A stretch of 62,931 nt of DNA, taken from Leptospira ainazelensis (GTDB lineage: Bacteria > Spirochaetota > Leptospiria > Leptospirales > Leptospiraceae). The DNA lies in assembly GCF_016918785.1 (NCBI RefSeq), contig NZ_JAFFPT010000079.1:497501-560431 (forward strand). Reading direction: 5' to 3'. A model generated the notes under the pieces. It did no database searches, was not told the DNA's origin, and was given only the letters and a program-made list of their open reading frames with translations. The translations under genes and the position numbers were made by a program. Below, one piece after another: positions 1 through 9,993 of this stretch (its first letter is position 1; every line of letters starts with the position of its first letter).

Positions 1-914
1 TCCTCTTTTCTTTTTACAAAAATTTCGGCGTTTGCGATTTTACTATTGAGGCAGTATTTCCATCCTCCGGGAGGATTCCAATACTGAAGACATGCAAAAT
101 CTTGACGATCGGCAAAAATTCTTCCTTTGATCGAAATTTCGTTCGAACTCGCTCCAAAATTCCAATCGAAATAACGATATTTAGCGCGCCCAAAACCTCG
201 AAGCGGATGATTGAGTTTGTAATCCTTTCCTCGAAACCGAAATACGATCGGAGTTATCGCAGGTGTCCAAAACGGACCGATCTTTAACTTCGCGGTTGCG
301 AGTTCCAAAAAGGAATCCGGCTCTTCTTCAAATCCCACAACCTGTCCCCAAGCATAACGATCGGTGTGTTTGGATCCCCAGTTATGATTGTGACTTCCGA
401 TCCAATCCTGAAGTTGAATTTCTTCAGTCCCAAGTTTGAGCGTCCCGGAAATTTTTATCCAAGGATTTCCAACCAACACCTTCGCCTTTGGAAAACCGCC
501 TTCGTATAAATTTTCAGGAAAGAGAAAAAGCGGAGGACTTCCTCCGGATATCTTAAGATCCCAAAAAAAATTCTCTGGACCTTTTTTATTTCCCGCTTTT
601 CCGATGAGATACGAATCCGTTAGTTGTGAACCTCCGATCGAAATCAAAAGAGGCGAAGATTGAAACGAACAAGAAACGATCGGAAATTCCGATTTGGAAA
701 CAAAGTGAGAATTTTTCTCTCCGTCAAAATAAATCGCCCATAGTTCTCCGATCGCTTTTTCAGGATGAAGTTTCGGCGAAAAGATCGTATAACGGATCCA
801 GACGGCCTTTGCTAAAGAAGGATGATTCGCCCTTACAAACCAACTTTCATAGTGTCCTCTCGGATCGTCTGCCTTGAACCTTGGATGATTAAAATTGGAT
901 ACGATTCCGCCCAT
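1..914 (-). CDS. Lipocalin-like (CrtC/AttH/tocopherol-cyclase-like) protein, 3' end cut by the window
   Basis: I translated this by hand from the ATG at 914 leftwards; 304 codons stay open to the window edge, so the C-terminus is missing. The start reads MGGIVSNFNHPRFKADDPRG and the protein has no signal peptide. It is rich in Trp, Gly and aromatic residues with alternating beta-strand character. The segment WIGSHNHNWGSKHTDRYAWG, near residue 185, resembles the His-Asn-Trp-Gly motif of CrtC/AttH/tocopherol-cyclase-like double-lipocalin proteins, which act on lipid-like or isoprenoid substrates. Family placement is by motif memory only; enzymatic activity is not shown. All plus-strand reading frames here are shadows of this gene. 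It reads away from its neighbours, with a 480-base gap upstream. Confidence 0.72.
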   Translation of the reverse strand, partial: MGGIVSNFNHPRFKADDPRGHYESWFVRANHPSLAKAVWIRYTIFSPKLHPEKAIGELWAIYFDGEKNSHFVSKSEFPIVSCSFQSSPLLISIGGSQLTDSYLIGKAGNKKGPENFFWDLKISGGSPPLFLFPENLYEGGFPKAKVLVGNPWIKISGTLKLGTEEIQLQDWIGSHNHNWGSKHTDRYAWGQVVGFEEEPDSFLELATAKLKIGPFWTPAITPIVFRFRGKDYKLNHPLRGFGRAKYRYFDWNFGASSNEISIKGRIFADRQDFACLQYWNPPGGWKYCLNSKIANAEIFVKRKE

Positions 915-1394
915 AATTCCTCTTTTTTCCGACTCTTTTAAGATTTTTATTTTAGAATTCTTTTGAACCTCTTTACAGAAAAGAAGCCGGATTCTTATTA
1001 AGGGAATACCTAAAAGCCCTCAAGAAGAATTCCTCTTTTCAGCGGAAATTTTTTTAGGAATTTTGTTCCCTTCTTCAATTTGAACCTCGCTCAAAGAAGT
1101 CGGACAGATTCTATTTTTCCAAATCGAACTCCCATGATTATAAGAATGCTGAGAAACTTGAACCGATATTCAAAAGATATAATTTCAAAATCTTGGACTA
1201 ACAAATTGGGAACGAGCAAAAGAATGAGGAACGAAAAAAAATGAATTCCTTCTTAGGATAAGAAAACTCAAATTCATATCGAAATACGAGAGATAAAACT
1301 TCCAAAGGACTAAACTTGGATATGTCGACGACACTGGATCTCCTTCTTTTTTCCGATCGAATCAATTCCAATATTGAGTCCAATTTTATTATAT
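915..1394. other. Intergenic stretch, no clear gene
   Basis: This gap separates two minus-strand genes. It holds A/T runs and the likely promoter of the truncated gene to its left. A 66-codon minus-strand frame (1198-1398) begins with an ATGA overlap on the stop codon of the hydrolase gene. It matches nothing I recognise and its composition is like non-coding DNA, so I do not call it. Confidence 0.5.
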
Positions 1395-2393
1395 TCATAG
1401 AATAGAATGTATCAACTCTGCGATCGCGGTTTTTAACTGAAACAAACCGGGTTCTTCGTAAGGAAAATGTCCTGCGCCTTCCAAAAGGACAAACTTCTTC
1501 TCCCCTGGAATCCGATCAAAAAATGGTCGGCTAATGGCCAGTGGAGTCCACGGATCCAACCCGGGATGGGCTAAAAGAATCGGACAAACACGAAACGATT
1601 CCGGTTCTACCTTTGGTTGAAATTCTGAAATCGTTCTCATCCAACGAAAACTTACCTTCCCTCCGCCCGCATAAGGATCTTCGGAAAACACTTTCGAAAA
1701 ATCGGGATCGTTCGTAATCAGTTCCATCTTACTTAACCATCGAATCGGAACGTATAGATCATCCGTGAACCAGCTCAACCAGGAAGTCAAAGGGATCCCC
1801 AAAATTCTTAGAATACGGCTGCTTGCCACCGCGTCTTGCACTTCGGTTCGCCTGAGATCCGCGAGAGTCGTCACAATCAAACCCTGTATATTTCCATTTT
1901 CGGCGGCAACTTGATAGGCAAGCATTCCGCCTATACTCAAACCGAAAAGAACGATCTTTGTTTTGGGCCTTCTTTCTACTTCTATCAAGTCGCTTAACAA
2001 TAAAACCCAGTCTTTGTATTCCATTCTAAAATTTTTATCAGTGAGAGTCAGTCCGAAACCGGGTAGATCCGGAGCGATAACTTCACAGCCGAGATCGAAA
2101 ACCAACTTCGCCATCGAACCGAGAATTCTTCCGTTTCCTCCACCTCCGTGTATTAGAAATACCTTACATTCTGAATTCGAATTCTCATATCGGTCGAGAT
2201 GGATTTGCAAATGATTCCAGGCCCAATATTCTTCCTTTGGAAGTTTACCGTCTTTGACCTTTAGACTCTCCGGAAGAAATTTCTGATATCTTTGCCAGTG
2301 AGTCGTATTCAGATAACTTCCTCCTCTTTCCAAAGGAAAAGTTCCGCAATAACAAAAAGTGAGGAGGCTCAAAAGAAAAAATTTAAGTTTCAT
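1395..2393 (-). CDS. Alpha/beta-hydrolase lipoprotein
   Basis: The 332-residue protein begins with a short hydrophobic signal ending TFCYC, so Cys16 is a plausible lipobox cysteine and the product probably sits in a membrane facing the periplasm or surface. The body is an alpha/beta-hydrolase fold: oxyanion-loop HGGGG at 82-86, nucleophile elbow GLSIGG with Ser153, acid candidate Asp280 in GLDPWTP, and catalytic His309 in GAGHFPY. This predicts a serine ester or lipid hydrolase of unknown substrate. It is divergent from a TetR regulator 86 bases away, which may control it (inference). The start has a normal signal-peptide n-region, so I keep it. Confidence 0.85.
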   Translation of the reverse strand: MKLKFFLLSLLTFCYCGTFPLERGGSYLNTTHWQRYQKFLPESLKVKDGKLPKEEYWAWNHLQIHLDRYENSNSECKVFLIHGGGGNGRILGSMAKLVFDLGCEVIAPDLPGFGLTLTDKNFRMEYKDWVLLLSDLIEVERRPKTKIVLFGLSIGGMLAYQVAAENGNIQGLIVTTLADLRRTEVQDAVASSRILRILGIPLTSWLSWFTDDLYVPIRWLSKMELITNDPDFSKVFSEDPYAGGGKVSFRWMRTISEFQPKVEPESFRVCPILLAHPGLDPWTPLAISRPFFDRIPGEKKFVLLEGAGHFPYEEPGLFQLKTAIAELIHSIL

Positions 2394-2479
2394 ACTTTGC
2401 AGGTTTTCCGAAAAAGTTTCTTTTTGTATATTTGGAAAAGGATCATCTTACTTTCAAAATTATACAGGTGTCAATTTTT

Positions 2480-3067
2480 ATGTCCAAAAAAATAGAGAAA
2501 CAATACAACAACATCATCCAAGCCTTTTTAGTTCGCTTTCTAAATATGGAGTATTCTAAGATTACGATCGGCGACGTCGCAGAGGATTCGGGAATGACAA
2601 GGGCGAATTTTTACAGTTATTTTACCGGGAAGGAGGAACTTCTCTGGAAGACATTTCAGTATGTTTTTTTAGAAAAAGAACAAAAGGTTAAAAAATTGGA
2701 TGCGAGTTCCTTATTGTCCGAAGGTAAACCGCTCACATTTTATCTTTTTGAAAACGTAAAAAAGAACCGCCCGTTCTACAGACAAATCTTTCAAGAATCG
2801 GTGTCTTACGAGTTTCACATTAGACTTTCCGATTTCTTATCCGAAGAATCCTATCGAACTCATTCTACTCTAAGGGAAAAATATGAAAATTCTTCCTTTC
2901 CGTACCAATACATCTCGCATTATCTTTCCGGCGCCGTTCTCGGCTTATTATCCTATCTTTTGAGAAAGGATTTGGACTGGGATTCGGAAACGATCTCGAA
3001 CTGGTTCACGTCTCTCGCCGTTCCCGGAATCGTAAATCAACTCAAAGTCGATTCGAAGAAGAATTAA
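2480..3067 (+). CDS. TetR/AcrR-family transcriptional regulator
   Basis: This is a 195-residue regulator. The N-terminal helix-turn-helix (about residues 8-55) has the TetR pattern of ITIGDVAEDSGMTRANFYSYF followed by the K-E-E-L-L recognition helix end; the rest is an all-helical ligand-binding domain. An upstream in-frame TTG at 2432 would add 16 residues, but the ATG at 2480 with AGGTG about 10 bases upstream fits the family better. It is divergently transcribed from the alpha/beta-hydrolase lipoprotein gene, a common arrangement for a repressor and its target. The ligand is unknown. Confidence 0.85.
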   Translation: MSKKIEKQYNNIIQAFLVRFLNMEYSKITIGDVAEDSGMTRANFYSYFTGKEELLWKTFQYVFLEKEQKVKKLDASSLLSEGKPLTFYLFENVKKNRPFYRQIFQESVSYEFHIRLSDFLSEESYRTHSTLREKYENSSFPYQYISHYLSGAVLGLLSYLLRKDLDWDSETISNWFTSLAVPGIVNQLKVDSKKN

Positions 3068-3105
3068 AATTTTGGAAAAGAGCCTTTATTCTTAAATTTA
3101 TGAGT

Positions 3106-3726
3106 TCATTCCGGCAATCTGAATTTCGGAAGGGAAAGATTGTAACGGACCGCAATCACACGGATGAAAACAACTATGAAAACGGAAAAACCCGTATTCC
3201 AATTCTCATCTATATGCAAATAATCGAATACTACATAAAGAGTAGCGCCCGCTAAACAGGCAGTGGCATAGATTTCTTTTCTAAAAATCAAAGGTATTTC
3301 GTTGATCAGAGTATCGCGGATCGCACCGCCAAAGATTGCGGAAACCATTCCCAAAATGACGGCGCCAAAAGGATTGACTCCCGCCGCGAGAGAGATCTTG
3401 GTTCCGATCACGGTATAAATTCCGATTCCGATGGAATCAAAAAGAAAAATTTCCCTTCGAAAACGTACCCAATAACGCGCAAAAAGTATCGTCAGAACAA
3501 AGCCGAAAAAAATGGCCCAGAGAACGTTTTGGTCTCGAACCCACGCGACGGGATAATTCCCCAGAGTAATGTCTCGTAGCGTTCCTCCGCCGATCGCGGT
3601 AATAAACCCGGTAAAAAACGCGCTAAAGATATCGTTGTGATGGCTTTTCTTTTCCGCGGCAGCCAGAGCGCCCGAGATCGCAAAAAATCCGACTCCGATA
3701 AGTTCTATATAATATGATAAATCCAT
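3106..3726 (-). CDS. TRIC-type cation channel / UPF0126 membrane protein
   Basis: The 206-residue membrane protein has about seven hydrophobic segments arranged as an internal duplication. Both halves carry the glycine motif of the family: AFFTGFITAIGGGTLRDITL near 35-54 and AVILGMVSAIFGGAIRDTLI near 120-139. Bacterial members (YadS/YicG type) are trimeric potassium-permeable channels related to eukaryotic TRIC channels; the physiological role in spirochaetes is not known. The gene lies alone, convergent with the TetR gene (38-base gap). Length is typical for the family. Confidence 0.85.
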   Translation of the reverse strand: MDLSYYIELIGVGFFAISGALAAAEKKSHHNDIFSAFFTGFITAIGGGTLRDITLGNYPVAWVRDQNVLWAIFFGFVLTILFARYWVRFRREIFLFDSIGIGIYTVIGTKISLAAGVNPFGAVILGMVSAIFGGAIRDTLINEIPLIFRKEIYATACLAGATLYVVFDYLHIDENWNTGFSVFIVVFIRVIAVRYNLSLPKFRLPE

Positions 3727-4040
3727 AATTTACTTTTTTTGATTCTTCTTTTTAAAATTCGATTTTTCAGTTTGAATCGATCAGACTCAGCCGTTTTTTT
3801 GCTCCTGTTTTTTTACCGATTCGTTTCTTTCGATCTTTGAACGAAAAGATTCAGAGATTTTTTTTCCGGAACGGACTTGAAGTCCGCTTTCGATTTTTTT
3901 TAGTAGCATTCGTTCTTGCCGGAACTATAAAAGTTTATACCTTTCCGGATCTCGATAATTCTTTGAAGTAAATTCTTAAATCCGTAAAAGGCATCCGCAA
4001 AATTTAGAATATCAAAATATATACTCTCACGCACTGCTTA
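3727..4040. other. Intergenic gap with one small palindrome
   Basis: This stretch is T-rich and has no convincing coding frame. A 15-base near-perfect palindrome, CGGACTTGAAGTCCG at 3872-3886, is followed on the plus strand by a run of eight T at about 3893-3900 after a short spacer. The genes on both sides are on the minus strand, so it does not sit where a terminator for either is expected; on the minus strand the tail is A-rich. Function unclear. Confidence 0.4.
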
Positions 4041-4733
<693 letters not shown>

Positions 4734-4843
4734 AAGACTGAGTTTTGAAAACCCTTCCGTTTTTGCATCCAGGTTTCGAAAGTGATTCTTCTAAAATCAA
4801 AAAGGACTTGTAAGAGAAATTCTAAGGTTCATTCTACGAGTCT

Positions 4844-5539
4844 ATGTCAGGTTCAAACTTTTCCATTGGAATTTTTATCTTTCCGGGTGTCACACAACTT
4901 GACTTCACCGGTCCTTTTGAAGTGTTCTCGAGAATACCAAAAGCAAGGGTTTTCTTGTTCGCCCAATCGAAGGAAACGATCGCTACGGAATCCGGAATGA
5001 AATTCATTCCCGACTATGACTTCTCGAATTGCCCCGACCTAGACATTCTTCTTGTACCCGGAGGTTCGGGAACTACACATCTGATGGAAGACTACGAAGT
5101 TTTAGACTTTCTCAAAAAGAAAGCCGAGAATTCTAAATTTATCACTTCGGTTTGTACCGGCTCCTTGGTCCTCGCCGCAGCAGGTCTTCTCGACGGTTAC
5201 AAGGCGACAACCCATTGGCTTTCTTTGGATGTCTTAAAATTATTTCCCGTTCAGATTTCGGGAGAACGTTTTGTCAAAGATCGAAATCGTATCACGGGCG
5301 GAGGAGTCACCGCAGGAATCGATTTCGCCCTTTTTCTCACCGCCGAATTTTTTGGAACCGAACTCGCGGAAGAAATTCAATTGATGATAGAATACAACCC
5401 GGCTCCTCCGTTTACATCCGGTCATCCGACCACTGCGACTTCTCACCTCGTAGACAAAGTAAAGGGAAGCCGAGAAACCGCGCAAAACCGAAGAAAGGCC
5501 GCCGCGATCCGTGTGTTAGATTCCCGTTCCAAGATGTGA
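4844..5539 (+). CDS. DJ-1/PfpI-family protein, isonitrile-hydratase-like
   Basis: The 231-residue protein is a class I glutamine-amidotransferase-like fold of the DJ-1/PfpI superfamily. The nucleophile elbow is [20 protein letters not shown] with Cys104, and Asp20 in [11 protein letters not shown] matches the acidic partner of isocyanide hydratases (InhA of Pseudomonas is the type case), where ATTHW also follows the elbow. Known relatives hydrate isonitriles to N-formamides, but many close homologues are uncharacterised, so substrate is a family inference. The C-terminal tail of about 35 residues is basic and extends past the core. A GC-rich hairpin with a T tract follows 25 bases after the stop. 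Confidence 0.85.
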   Translation: MSGSNFSIGIFIFPGVTQLDFTGPFEVFSRIPKARVFLFAQSKETIATESGMKFIPDYDFSNCPDLDILLVPGGSGTTHLMEDYEVLDFLKKKAENSKFITSVCTGSLVLAAAGLLDGYKATTHWLSLDVLKLFPVQISGERFVKDRNRITGGGVTAGIDFALFLTAEFFGTELAEEIQLMIEYNPAPPFTSGHPTTATSHLVDKVKGSRETAQNRRKAAAIRVLDSRSKM

Positions 5540-5563
5540 AGTTTTGGATTCTTCCCTAAAAAC

Positions 5564-5591
5564 GGGGAAATGTGGGAACTCCCCTTTTTTT
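5564..5591 (+). terminator. Terminator-like hairpin containing a dispersed-repeat copy
   Basis: GGGG at 5564-5567 can pair with CCCC at 5581-5584, followed directly by seven T residues. The hairpin contains one copy of the dispersed element (TGTGGGAACTCCCC, 5571-5584). It lies 25 bases after the DJ-1-family stop codon. A second copy, AAGTAGGAACTCACAC, is at 5721-5736. Confidence 0.55.
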
Positions 5592-5758
5592 GAAAACCTC
5601 GGAAGAATCTCGAATTTCCAAAATCAAAAGTCCTTTTTTCTCCTTCCAGTTCGATCCGAGTTCCTGCTGGAAATCCCGATTCTAACCTAAAGAGACATAA
5701 TTTTCCAACTCTAACTAGAAAAGTAGGAACTCACACTCTTCCCTTTCACGAGAAAGTC

Positions 5759-5808
5759 TTGACTTTTAGTTACAAATAACATATTTTGTTATTTGTAACT
5801 AAAAGGAG
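5759..5808 (+). promoter_or_regulatory. Sigma70-type promoter overlapped by a perfect 19-bp inverted repeat (repressor operator)
   Basis: A -35 hexamer TTGACT (5759-5764) and a -10-like TATTTT (5782-5787) are 17 bases apart. A perfect inverted repeat, CTTTTAGTTACAAATAACA at 5763-5781 and its exact complement at 5787-5805 with a 5-base centre, covers the promoter and runs into the ribosome binding site AAGGAG (5803-5808) of the aldo/keto reductase gene. This is the expected place for an operator of the TetR regulator encoded second in the same operon. The same repeat could fold in mRNA and hide part of the ribosome binding site. Confidence 0.82.
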
Positions 5809-5817
5809 AAAACCCTG

Positions 5818-6807
5818 ATGAAAAAAAAAAAATTAGGAACAAACGGCCCTCAGGTTTCGGAAGTCGGACTTGGTTGTATGGGGATGTCGGACTTCTACGG
5901 GAATCAGGAAACGAGAGATCGAGCGGAAAGTCTTCGGACGATCCACGCCGCCCTGGATGCGGGAATCAATCTTCTTAACACCGGAGATTTTTACGGAATC
6001 GGACACAACGAACTCCTAATCTCAGAAGCGCTCAAGACCACTTCTTCCGAACCTCTGATTAGCGTAAAATTCGGAGCGCTCCGAACTCCTCAAGGCGGTT
6101 TTAGCGGATACGACGCAAGGCCTACAGCAGTGAAGAATTTTGCGGCCTATTCTCTCGTTCGTCTGGGAGTCGACGTGATCGACATCTACCAACCTTCTCG
6201 TGTGGATCCGAATGTTCCGATCGAAGAAACCGTCGGTGCGATTTCAGAACTCATAAAGGAAGGAAAGGTTCGTTACTTAGGTCTTTCGGAAGCTTCTCCT
6301 GAAAATATAAGAAGGGCGCATAAGATTCATCCGGTGACGGCCCTGGAGATAGAATATTCTCTGGCGACAAGGCTCATAGAGAAGGAGATTCTTTCCACCG
6401 CAAGAGAACTTGGAATCGGAATCGTTCCTTATGGAATTCTTTCCCGAGGATTGCTTTCCGGAAAAATCGCAGGAAATCTGCAGGAAGGAGATTTTAGATC
6501 CCATTCTCCTCGCTTTATGGGAAAAAACCTTGAATCCAATCTGGAGCGAGTCAATGTGCTTCAAGAACTCGCAAAGGAAAAAAACTGCACGCCTGCACAA
6601 CTTGCGATTGCCTGGGTTCTTCATCAAGGGAACGATATCGTTCCTTTATTGGGATCCACAAGAACGAGTAGTCTGAAAGAGAACTTAGGAGCGCTCTCGA
6701 TCGAATTGAGTCCGGAAGAATTGATAAGAATGAGCGATTCTTTTCCGGAAGGATCTTTTCAAGGAGAACGTTATCCGGCCCCTCAGATGCAGACGGTAGC
6801 AAGATGA
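5818..6807 (+). CDS. Aldo/keto reductase
   Basis: The 329-residue protein is a full-length TIM-barrel NAD(P)H-dependent oxidoreductase. The N-terminus LGTNGPQVSEVGLGCMGMS is typical of the family. The active-site region reads NLLNTGDFYGIGHNE with Tyr59 as proton donor and Lys84 in SVKFG; Asn54 is at the usual tetrad Asp position, as I recall for this sub-branch. The C-terminal segment with PLLGSTRTSSLKENLGAL is the NADP-phosphate binding loop. The start ATG has AAGGAG 9 bases upstream. It is the first gene of a two-gene operon with a TetR regulator behind a palindromic operator, suggesting induction by a reactive carbonyl or similar ligand (inference). Confidence 0.92.
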   Translation: MKKKKLGTNGPQVSEVGLGCMGMSDFYGNQETRDRAESLRTIHAALDAGINLLNTGDFYGIGHNELLISEALKTTSSEPLISVKFGALRTPQGGFSGYDARPTAVKNFAAYSLVRLGVDVIDIYQPSRVDPNVPIEETVGAISELIKEGKVRYLGLSEASPENIRRAHKIHPVTALEIEYSLATRLIEKEILSTARELGIGIVPYGILSRGLLSGKIAGNLQEGDFRSHSPRFMGKNLESNLERVNVLQELAKEKNCTPAQLAIAWVLHQGNDIVPLLGSTRTSSLKENLGALSIELSPEELIRMSDSFPEGSFQGERYPAPQMQTVAR

Positions 6808-6810
6808 AGT

Positions 6811-7428
6811 ATGCCCAGAACAGGCTTAACGCCGGAAGAACTCTATAACAAAGCGCTCGATTCCACAGAAACTGAAATTCGGAAAAATGGGGTCGAGCGT
6901 TTGAAACTGACCGACATTGCGAGAGACCTCAAGGTCAGTCACGCGGTCTTATACAAATTTTTTTCCGATAAACAAGCCCTCTTAGACGAGGTTTCCAAGA
7001 AATGGTTGGATAGAATCGATCGAGAACTCGAAAGAATTTCCGCCAAAGAAGAACCCATCGATGGAATTCTGAAAGAATGGTTTCTTACTCTCCATTCTTT
7101 GAAACGAGAAAAAATTCTCTTAGATCCAAAACTCTTTACCGCCTTCAATCTTTCCGCCGAAAAAACAAGACCCTTTGTTGTTTCTCATCTCACAACAATG
7201 GCGAATCTTCTGGAAGATCTCATTTCCAGAGGAATGAAATCCGGGATGTTCCAATGTTCGAGCGCGAAGGAAGGTGCGAGAATTCTTTTTGAAGGAACCG
7301 CCGCGTTCCATCATCCCAGACTTGTCTTAGAATCGATCGATGAAGAGAGAACCCTTCTTTTAGAAACCCTCCTCGAAACCTTGATCTCCGGTTTGAAAAC
7401 AAAACCCTCCGTAAAAGGGAAAAAGTAG
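6811..7428 (+). CDS. TetR/AcrR-family regulator, probable autorepressor
   Basis: The 205-residue protein has a TetR helix-turn-helix at about residues 25-65 (LKLTDIARDLKVSHAVLYKF followed by FSDKQALLDEV) and a helical effector domain. It starts 3 bases after the aldo/keto reductase stop, so the two are co-transcribed and probably coupled. The perfect palindrome in front of the operon is the likely binding site. The gene ends inside a dispersed-repeat hairpin: its TAG stop is part of the GTAGGAACTCC motif. Confidence 0.88.
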   Translation: MPRTGLTPEELYNKALDSTETEIRKNGVERLKLTDIARDLKVSHAVLYKFFSDKQALLDEVSKKWLDRIDRELERISAKEEPIDGILKEWFLTLHSLKREKILLDPKLFTAFNLSAEKTRPFVVSHLTTMANLLEDLISRGMKSGMFQCSSAKEGARILFEGTAAFHHPRLVLESIDEERTLLLETLLETLISGLKTKPSVKGKK

Positions 7429-7457
7429 GAACTCCTTTTTCAAAGGAATTCCTACTT
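7423..7457. terminator. Hairpin made of two opposed dispersed-repeat copies
   Basis: AAGTAGGAACTCCTTT (7423-7438) pairs with AAAGGAATTCCTACTT (7442-7457) at 15 of 16 positions around a 3-base loop. It overlaps the stop codon of the TetR gene and probably ends that transcript. The right arm continues into CCGTTGTTCCGACAAA, which resembles the unit of the 52-bp tandem array at 59.8 kb. Confidence 0.6.
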
Positions 7458-7801
7458 CCGTTGTTCCGACAAACAAGCACATAGGAAAGTTCCACCCCGT
7501 TGCGGATTCCCTCAAAAGAATCTCCGGCTTCGTTTTAAAACCAAAGAAGTGCGGGAACTCCCTAAATTTTCGCTCAAAGGAAGACTTCTTCTTTCTGAAA
7601 ACAAGACTCGATTGAAATTTTAGAATTCTCAAAAATACAAATGCGGTCCTTTTTTAGGAGTTCCCACATCCAAAACAAATTTCCCATTGAACAAAATTTC
7701 TTCCGATAAAAAAAACAACGATCCAACTGGAAAATCGAAGCCCTAAGTTCACTTCCAGGCAAGTTTAGAATGGAAATTTATTTCCTAACGATCAGACCAA
7801 T
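7458..7801. repeat. Intergenic gap with an opposed pair of dispersed-repeat copies
   Basis: No gene is seen. TGCGGGAACTCCCTA lies at about 7550-7564 and an inverted copy, TAGGAGTTCCCACATC, at about 7655-7670, about 90 bases apart. The gap is between convergent genes. Confidence 0.55.
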
Positions 7802-9094
7802 TCAGGGTGAATGATGTGTCAGATGAGGTTCGTCCAAATCTTTCCAGAGCGCGGAATTTCCGATCGTAATCGAGGCTTCGTGGATTTCCCGTAGGAACTC
7901 CTCTTCTTTCTCTTGATTTTTTTTCTTATCCTTCGAATCCAAGGATTCCTTCAAACTCGTAAGAATCTTATCCAACAGAAAGCTGATCGGCTTGTCCCAA
8001 ATCGCGGATGTGGTCACGATCACGATTCTTCTGTGCGGGATCACATACACAAACTGACTTCCTTTTCCGTTCGCCATAAAGGTTTTTTTACCTTCAAACT
8101 GATGAGTCCAGAGTTGATATCCGTAATTCTGCGCAGCACCCGGTTGGATCGCCTGTTTTACCCAGGCGGGTTTTAGAATTTTTTTACTGCGAAAAGTTCC
8201 GTTGTCGAGATACAACATTCCCAACTTAGCCATATCGATCGGTTTCAACCTGAGCCCAAAACCGGCGGTTTGTCTTCCGGAAGGAGAAGTGTACCATTCA
8301 TAACCTTTAAAACCGAGCCAAGGAAAAAGAGTTTTCTCCGCAAATTGCAAAAGAGTCATACCTGATTTATTTTCGAGAACCGCCGCGGCTAACTGAGAAT
8401 CTCCATTGCTGTAGTCGAACTTAGTTCCCGGTTTGTCTTTGACTTCCGGTAACAACGCGATGACGAGAGGATCTTCCGCAGTTCTGATATCGTCCCTTTC
8501 CGAAAACTCGGACCAACGCATTCCGGAAGCCATGTGCAAAACGTCCCTCAAACGAAGGGATTCTTTTCCCTCTAAAAGAGGAAACGGTAGATTTCCAAGC
8601 GAACGCAGAGAGTTCATCACGGGTTCGTCTACGTTTTTTAGAATTCCTTCTAAGTTAAGAATTCCTAATAAAGTGGAAGTGACCGTCTTTGTAACGGAAT
8701 AAACGCTGTGATTGTGGTTGCGCGTAACACCGCCTGCATAACGTTCCATTACGATTTTTCCGTCTTTGACGATCAATAAAGAACGGACTTCAATCCCTTC
8801 TTCTCGAATGGATTTTGACAGTCGAACCAGAGGAATCGAATCTAAAGAAGTTTCCTCGGGGAGCGCGACGGGAAATCCCTCAAACGGGGTTCGATCCAAT
8901 CGTTTTGGAGGAAAAGAACGCGAAGCGCTTTTTAAAAGAACCTCGCCTTCCGGTTGTGTGGACGCGCAGGAAAGAATCAATCCGATCCAAATCAGAATAA
9001 GAACCTGTCCCAAAAATGGTACAGAACCTTGCAGCTTGATCTTTCCGACAAAATAAAATACGGTTTTGGGACACGCTGTAAGCCGAATTCTCAT
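7802..9094 (-). CDS. Serine beta-lactamase-like hydrolase, lipoprotein
   Basis: The protein is a class C beta-lactamase/esterase-type serine hydrolase. With the ATG at 9094 (430 residues) it has a hydrophobic stretch ending LILSCAS with lipobox Cys43. The catalytic motifs are S-x-x-K as SVTK (Ser133, Lys136), Y-x-N as YSNG, and a late GKG in place of KTG. The open frame runs further upstream to 9232, giving a 46-residue charged extension that looks non-coding; a TTG at VPFLGQV would give a tidier signal peptide, so the start is uncertain. Relatives include esterases, D-aminopeptidases and penicillin-binding proteins; substrate cannot be assigned. It is convergent with the TetR operon. Confidence 0.85.
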   Translation of the reverse strand: MRIRLTACPKTVFYFVGKIKLQGSVPFLGQVLILIWIGLILSCASTQPEGEVLLKSASRSFPPKRLDRTPFEGFPVALPEETSLDSIPLVRLSKSIREEGIEVRSLLIVKDGKIVMERYAGGVTRNHNHSVYSVTKTVTSTLLGILNLEGILKNVDEPVMNSLRSLGNLPFPLLEGKESLRLRDVLHMASGMRWSEFSERDDIRTAEDPLVIALLPEVKDKPGTKFDYSNGDSQLAAAVLENKSGMTLLQFAEKTLFPWLGFKGYEWYTSPSGRQTAGFGLRLKPIDMAKLGMLYLDNGTFRSKKILKPAWVKQAIQPGAAQNYGYQLWTHQFEGKKTFMANGKGSQFVYVIPHRRIVIVTTSAIWDKPISFLLDKILTSLKESLDSKDKKKNQEKEEEFLREIHEASITIGNSALWKDLDEPHLTHHSP

Positions 9095-9507
9095 AGATGT
9101 CTTCAGTCTCGAATCACAGACTTTCAAATCGATTCTTTTTCTTTTGAATTTTATTTTTTTGAAATTTATTTCCTCATTCCCCTCGGTCGCTAATTTTTCT
9201 TCGATTCTGATTAACGTCGTGTCGGAGAGCATGCGTTTATTTTATCCGAAATAACAAACCGCAAAACTTATCCCGATCCTAAGACCGTTCTTGCACAAGA
9301 GTAACTAACTTCGAAAAAAGAAAATTGGCGCAAAATCGTAATCCGAATCGTCAAAATTTTCCGCTAAAGGTGAAAAGGCCCGGATCTATTCATTTTAGCT
9401 TTTACAAAAACAATTTCAGTTTCTTCGGATTTCCTTCTTTCGAATTTGTGTAGCTTTTTTACAATCTTTTGAAACAATCAAGACAAGCCGATCGAATAGA
9501 AAATCCG

Positions 9508-9993
9508 ATGAATTCAAGATGTATTCAACATTCTTTTCTGATATTTTTCGTCCTGATTCAAATCGCGAGCGTTTCCTGCCTCATGCGCGTCGATTGGGAT
9601 GGTAACGATAAGAATTTAAAAAAGGCCCCTTCTCCCGACGCCTTTCCCACTGCGGAAGAAGCCAATCTCACTCAGGCGGAACGAGCCAAGCTGAGCAAAG
9701 AAGGAAAAAAAAACGCATTCGGTCCCGAAGGATTGGAATTGGTTCGCGAAGGAGATCCCACCTTCTCTTACGAAAAGGCTTGTACACAACTTCTTTCCAA
9801 GTGCCAGGGAAACTGTATGGAAGAATGGTATCCGTTTACTTCCATCTTCTTACCGATCATAGGTTATAGAAGCGCAAAACAGCGTCAATGTATGGATCGG
9901 TGCAATCAATTCTGCAACCTTCCCTTACCGAGCAGAATTCTTTCCGGGGAGACAAGAACCTTTCCCACAAACCCCGGTCCGCAGCCGCAATGA
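9508..9993 (+). CDS. Small cysteine-rich lipoprotein A, six-Cys domain
   Basis: I choose the ATG at 9508 (161 residues), which gives a clean lipoprotein signal ([14 protein letters not shown] to ASVSC, Cys24); an upstream TTG at 9469 is less convincing. After a charged, low-complexity linker, the C-terminal domain has Cys92, Cys99, Cys103, Cys128, Cys132 and Cys136, that is C-x6-C-x3-C-x24-C-x3-C-x3-C. The next gene has the same spacing. The paired C-x3-C pattern suggests two helices joined by disulfides (inference). No known family is recognised. Its stop overlaps the start of the next gene by 4 bases. Confidence 0.75.
   Translation: MNSRCIQHSFLIFFVLIQIASVSCLMRVDWDGNDKNLKKAPSPDAFPTAEEANLTQAERAKLSKEGKKNAFGPEGLELVREGDPTFSYEKACTQLLSKCQGNCMEEWYPFTSIFLPIIGYRSAKQRQCMDRCNQFCNLPLPSRILSGETRTFPTNPGPQPQ

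Noticed and set aside
1198..1398. 66-codon minus-strand frame overlapping the hydrolase stop
   Set aside because: The ATGA overlap is suggestive but the product resembles nothing and the composition looks non-coding.
3872..3886. Palindrome as a terminator of a neighbouring gene
   Set aside because: Its T tract is on the plus strand while both flanking genes are on the minus strand.
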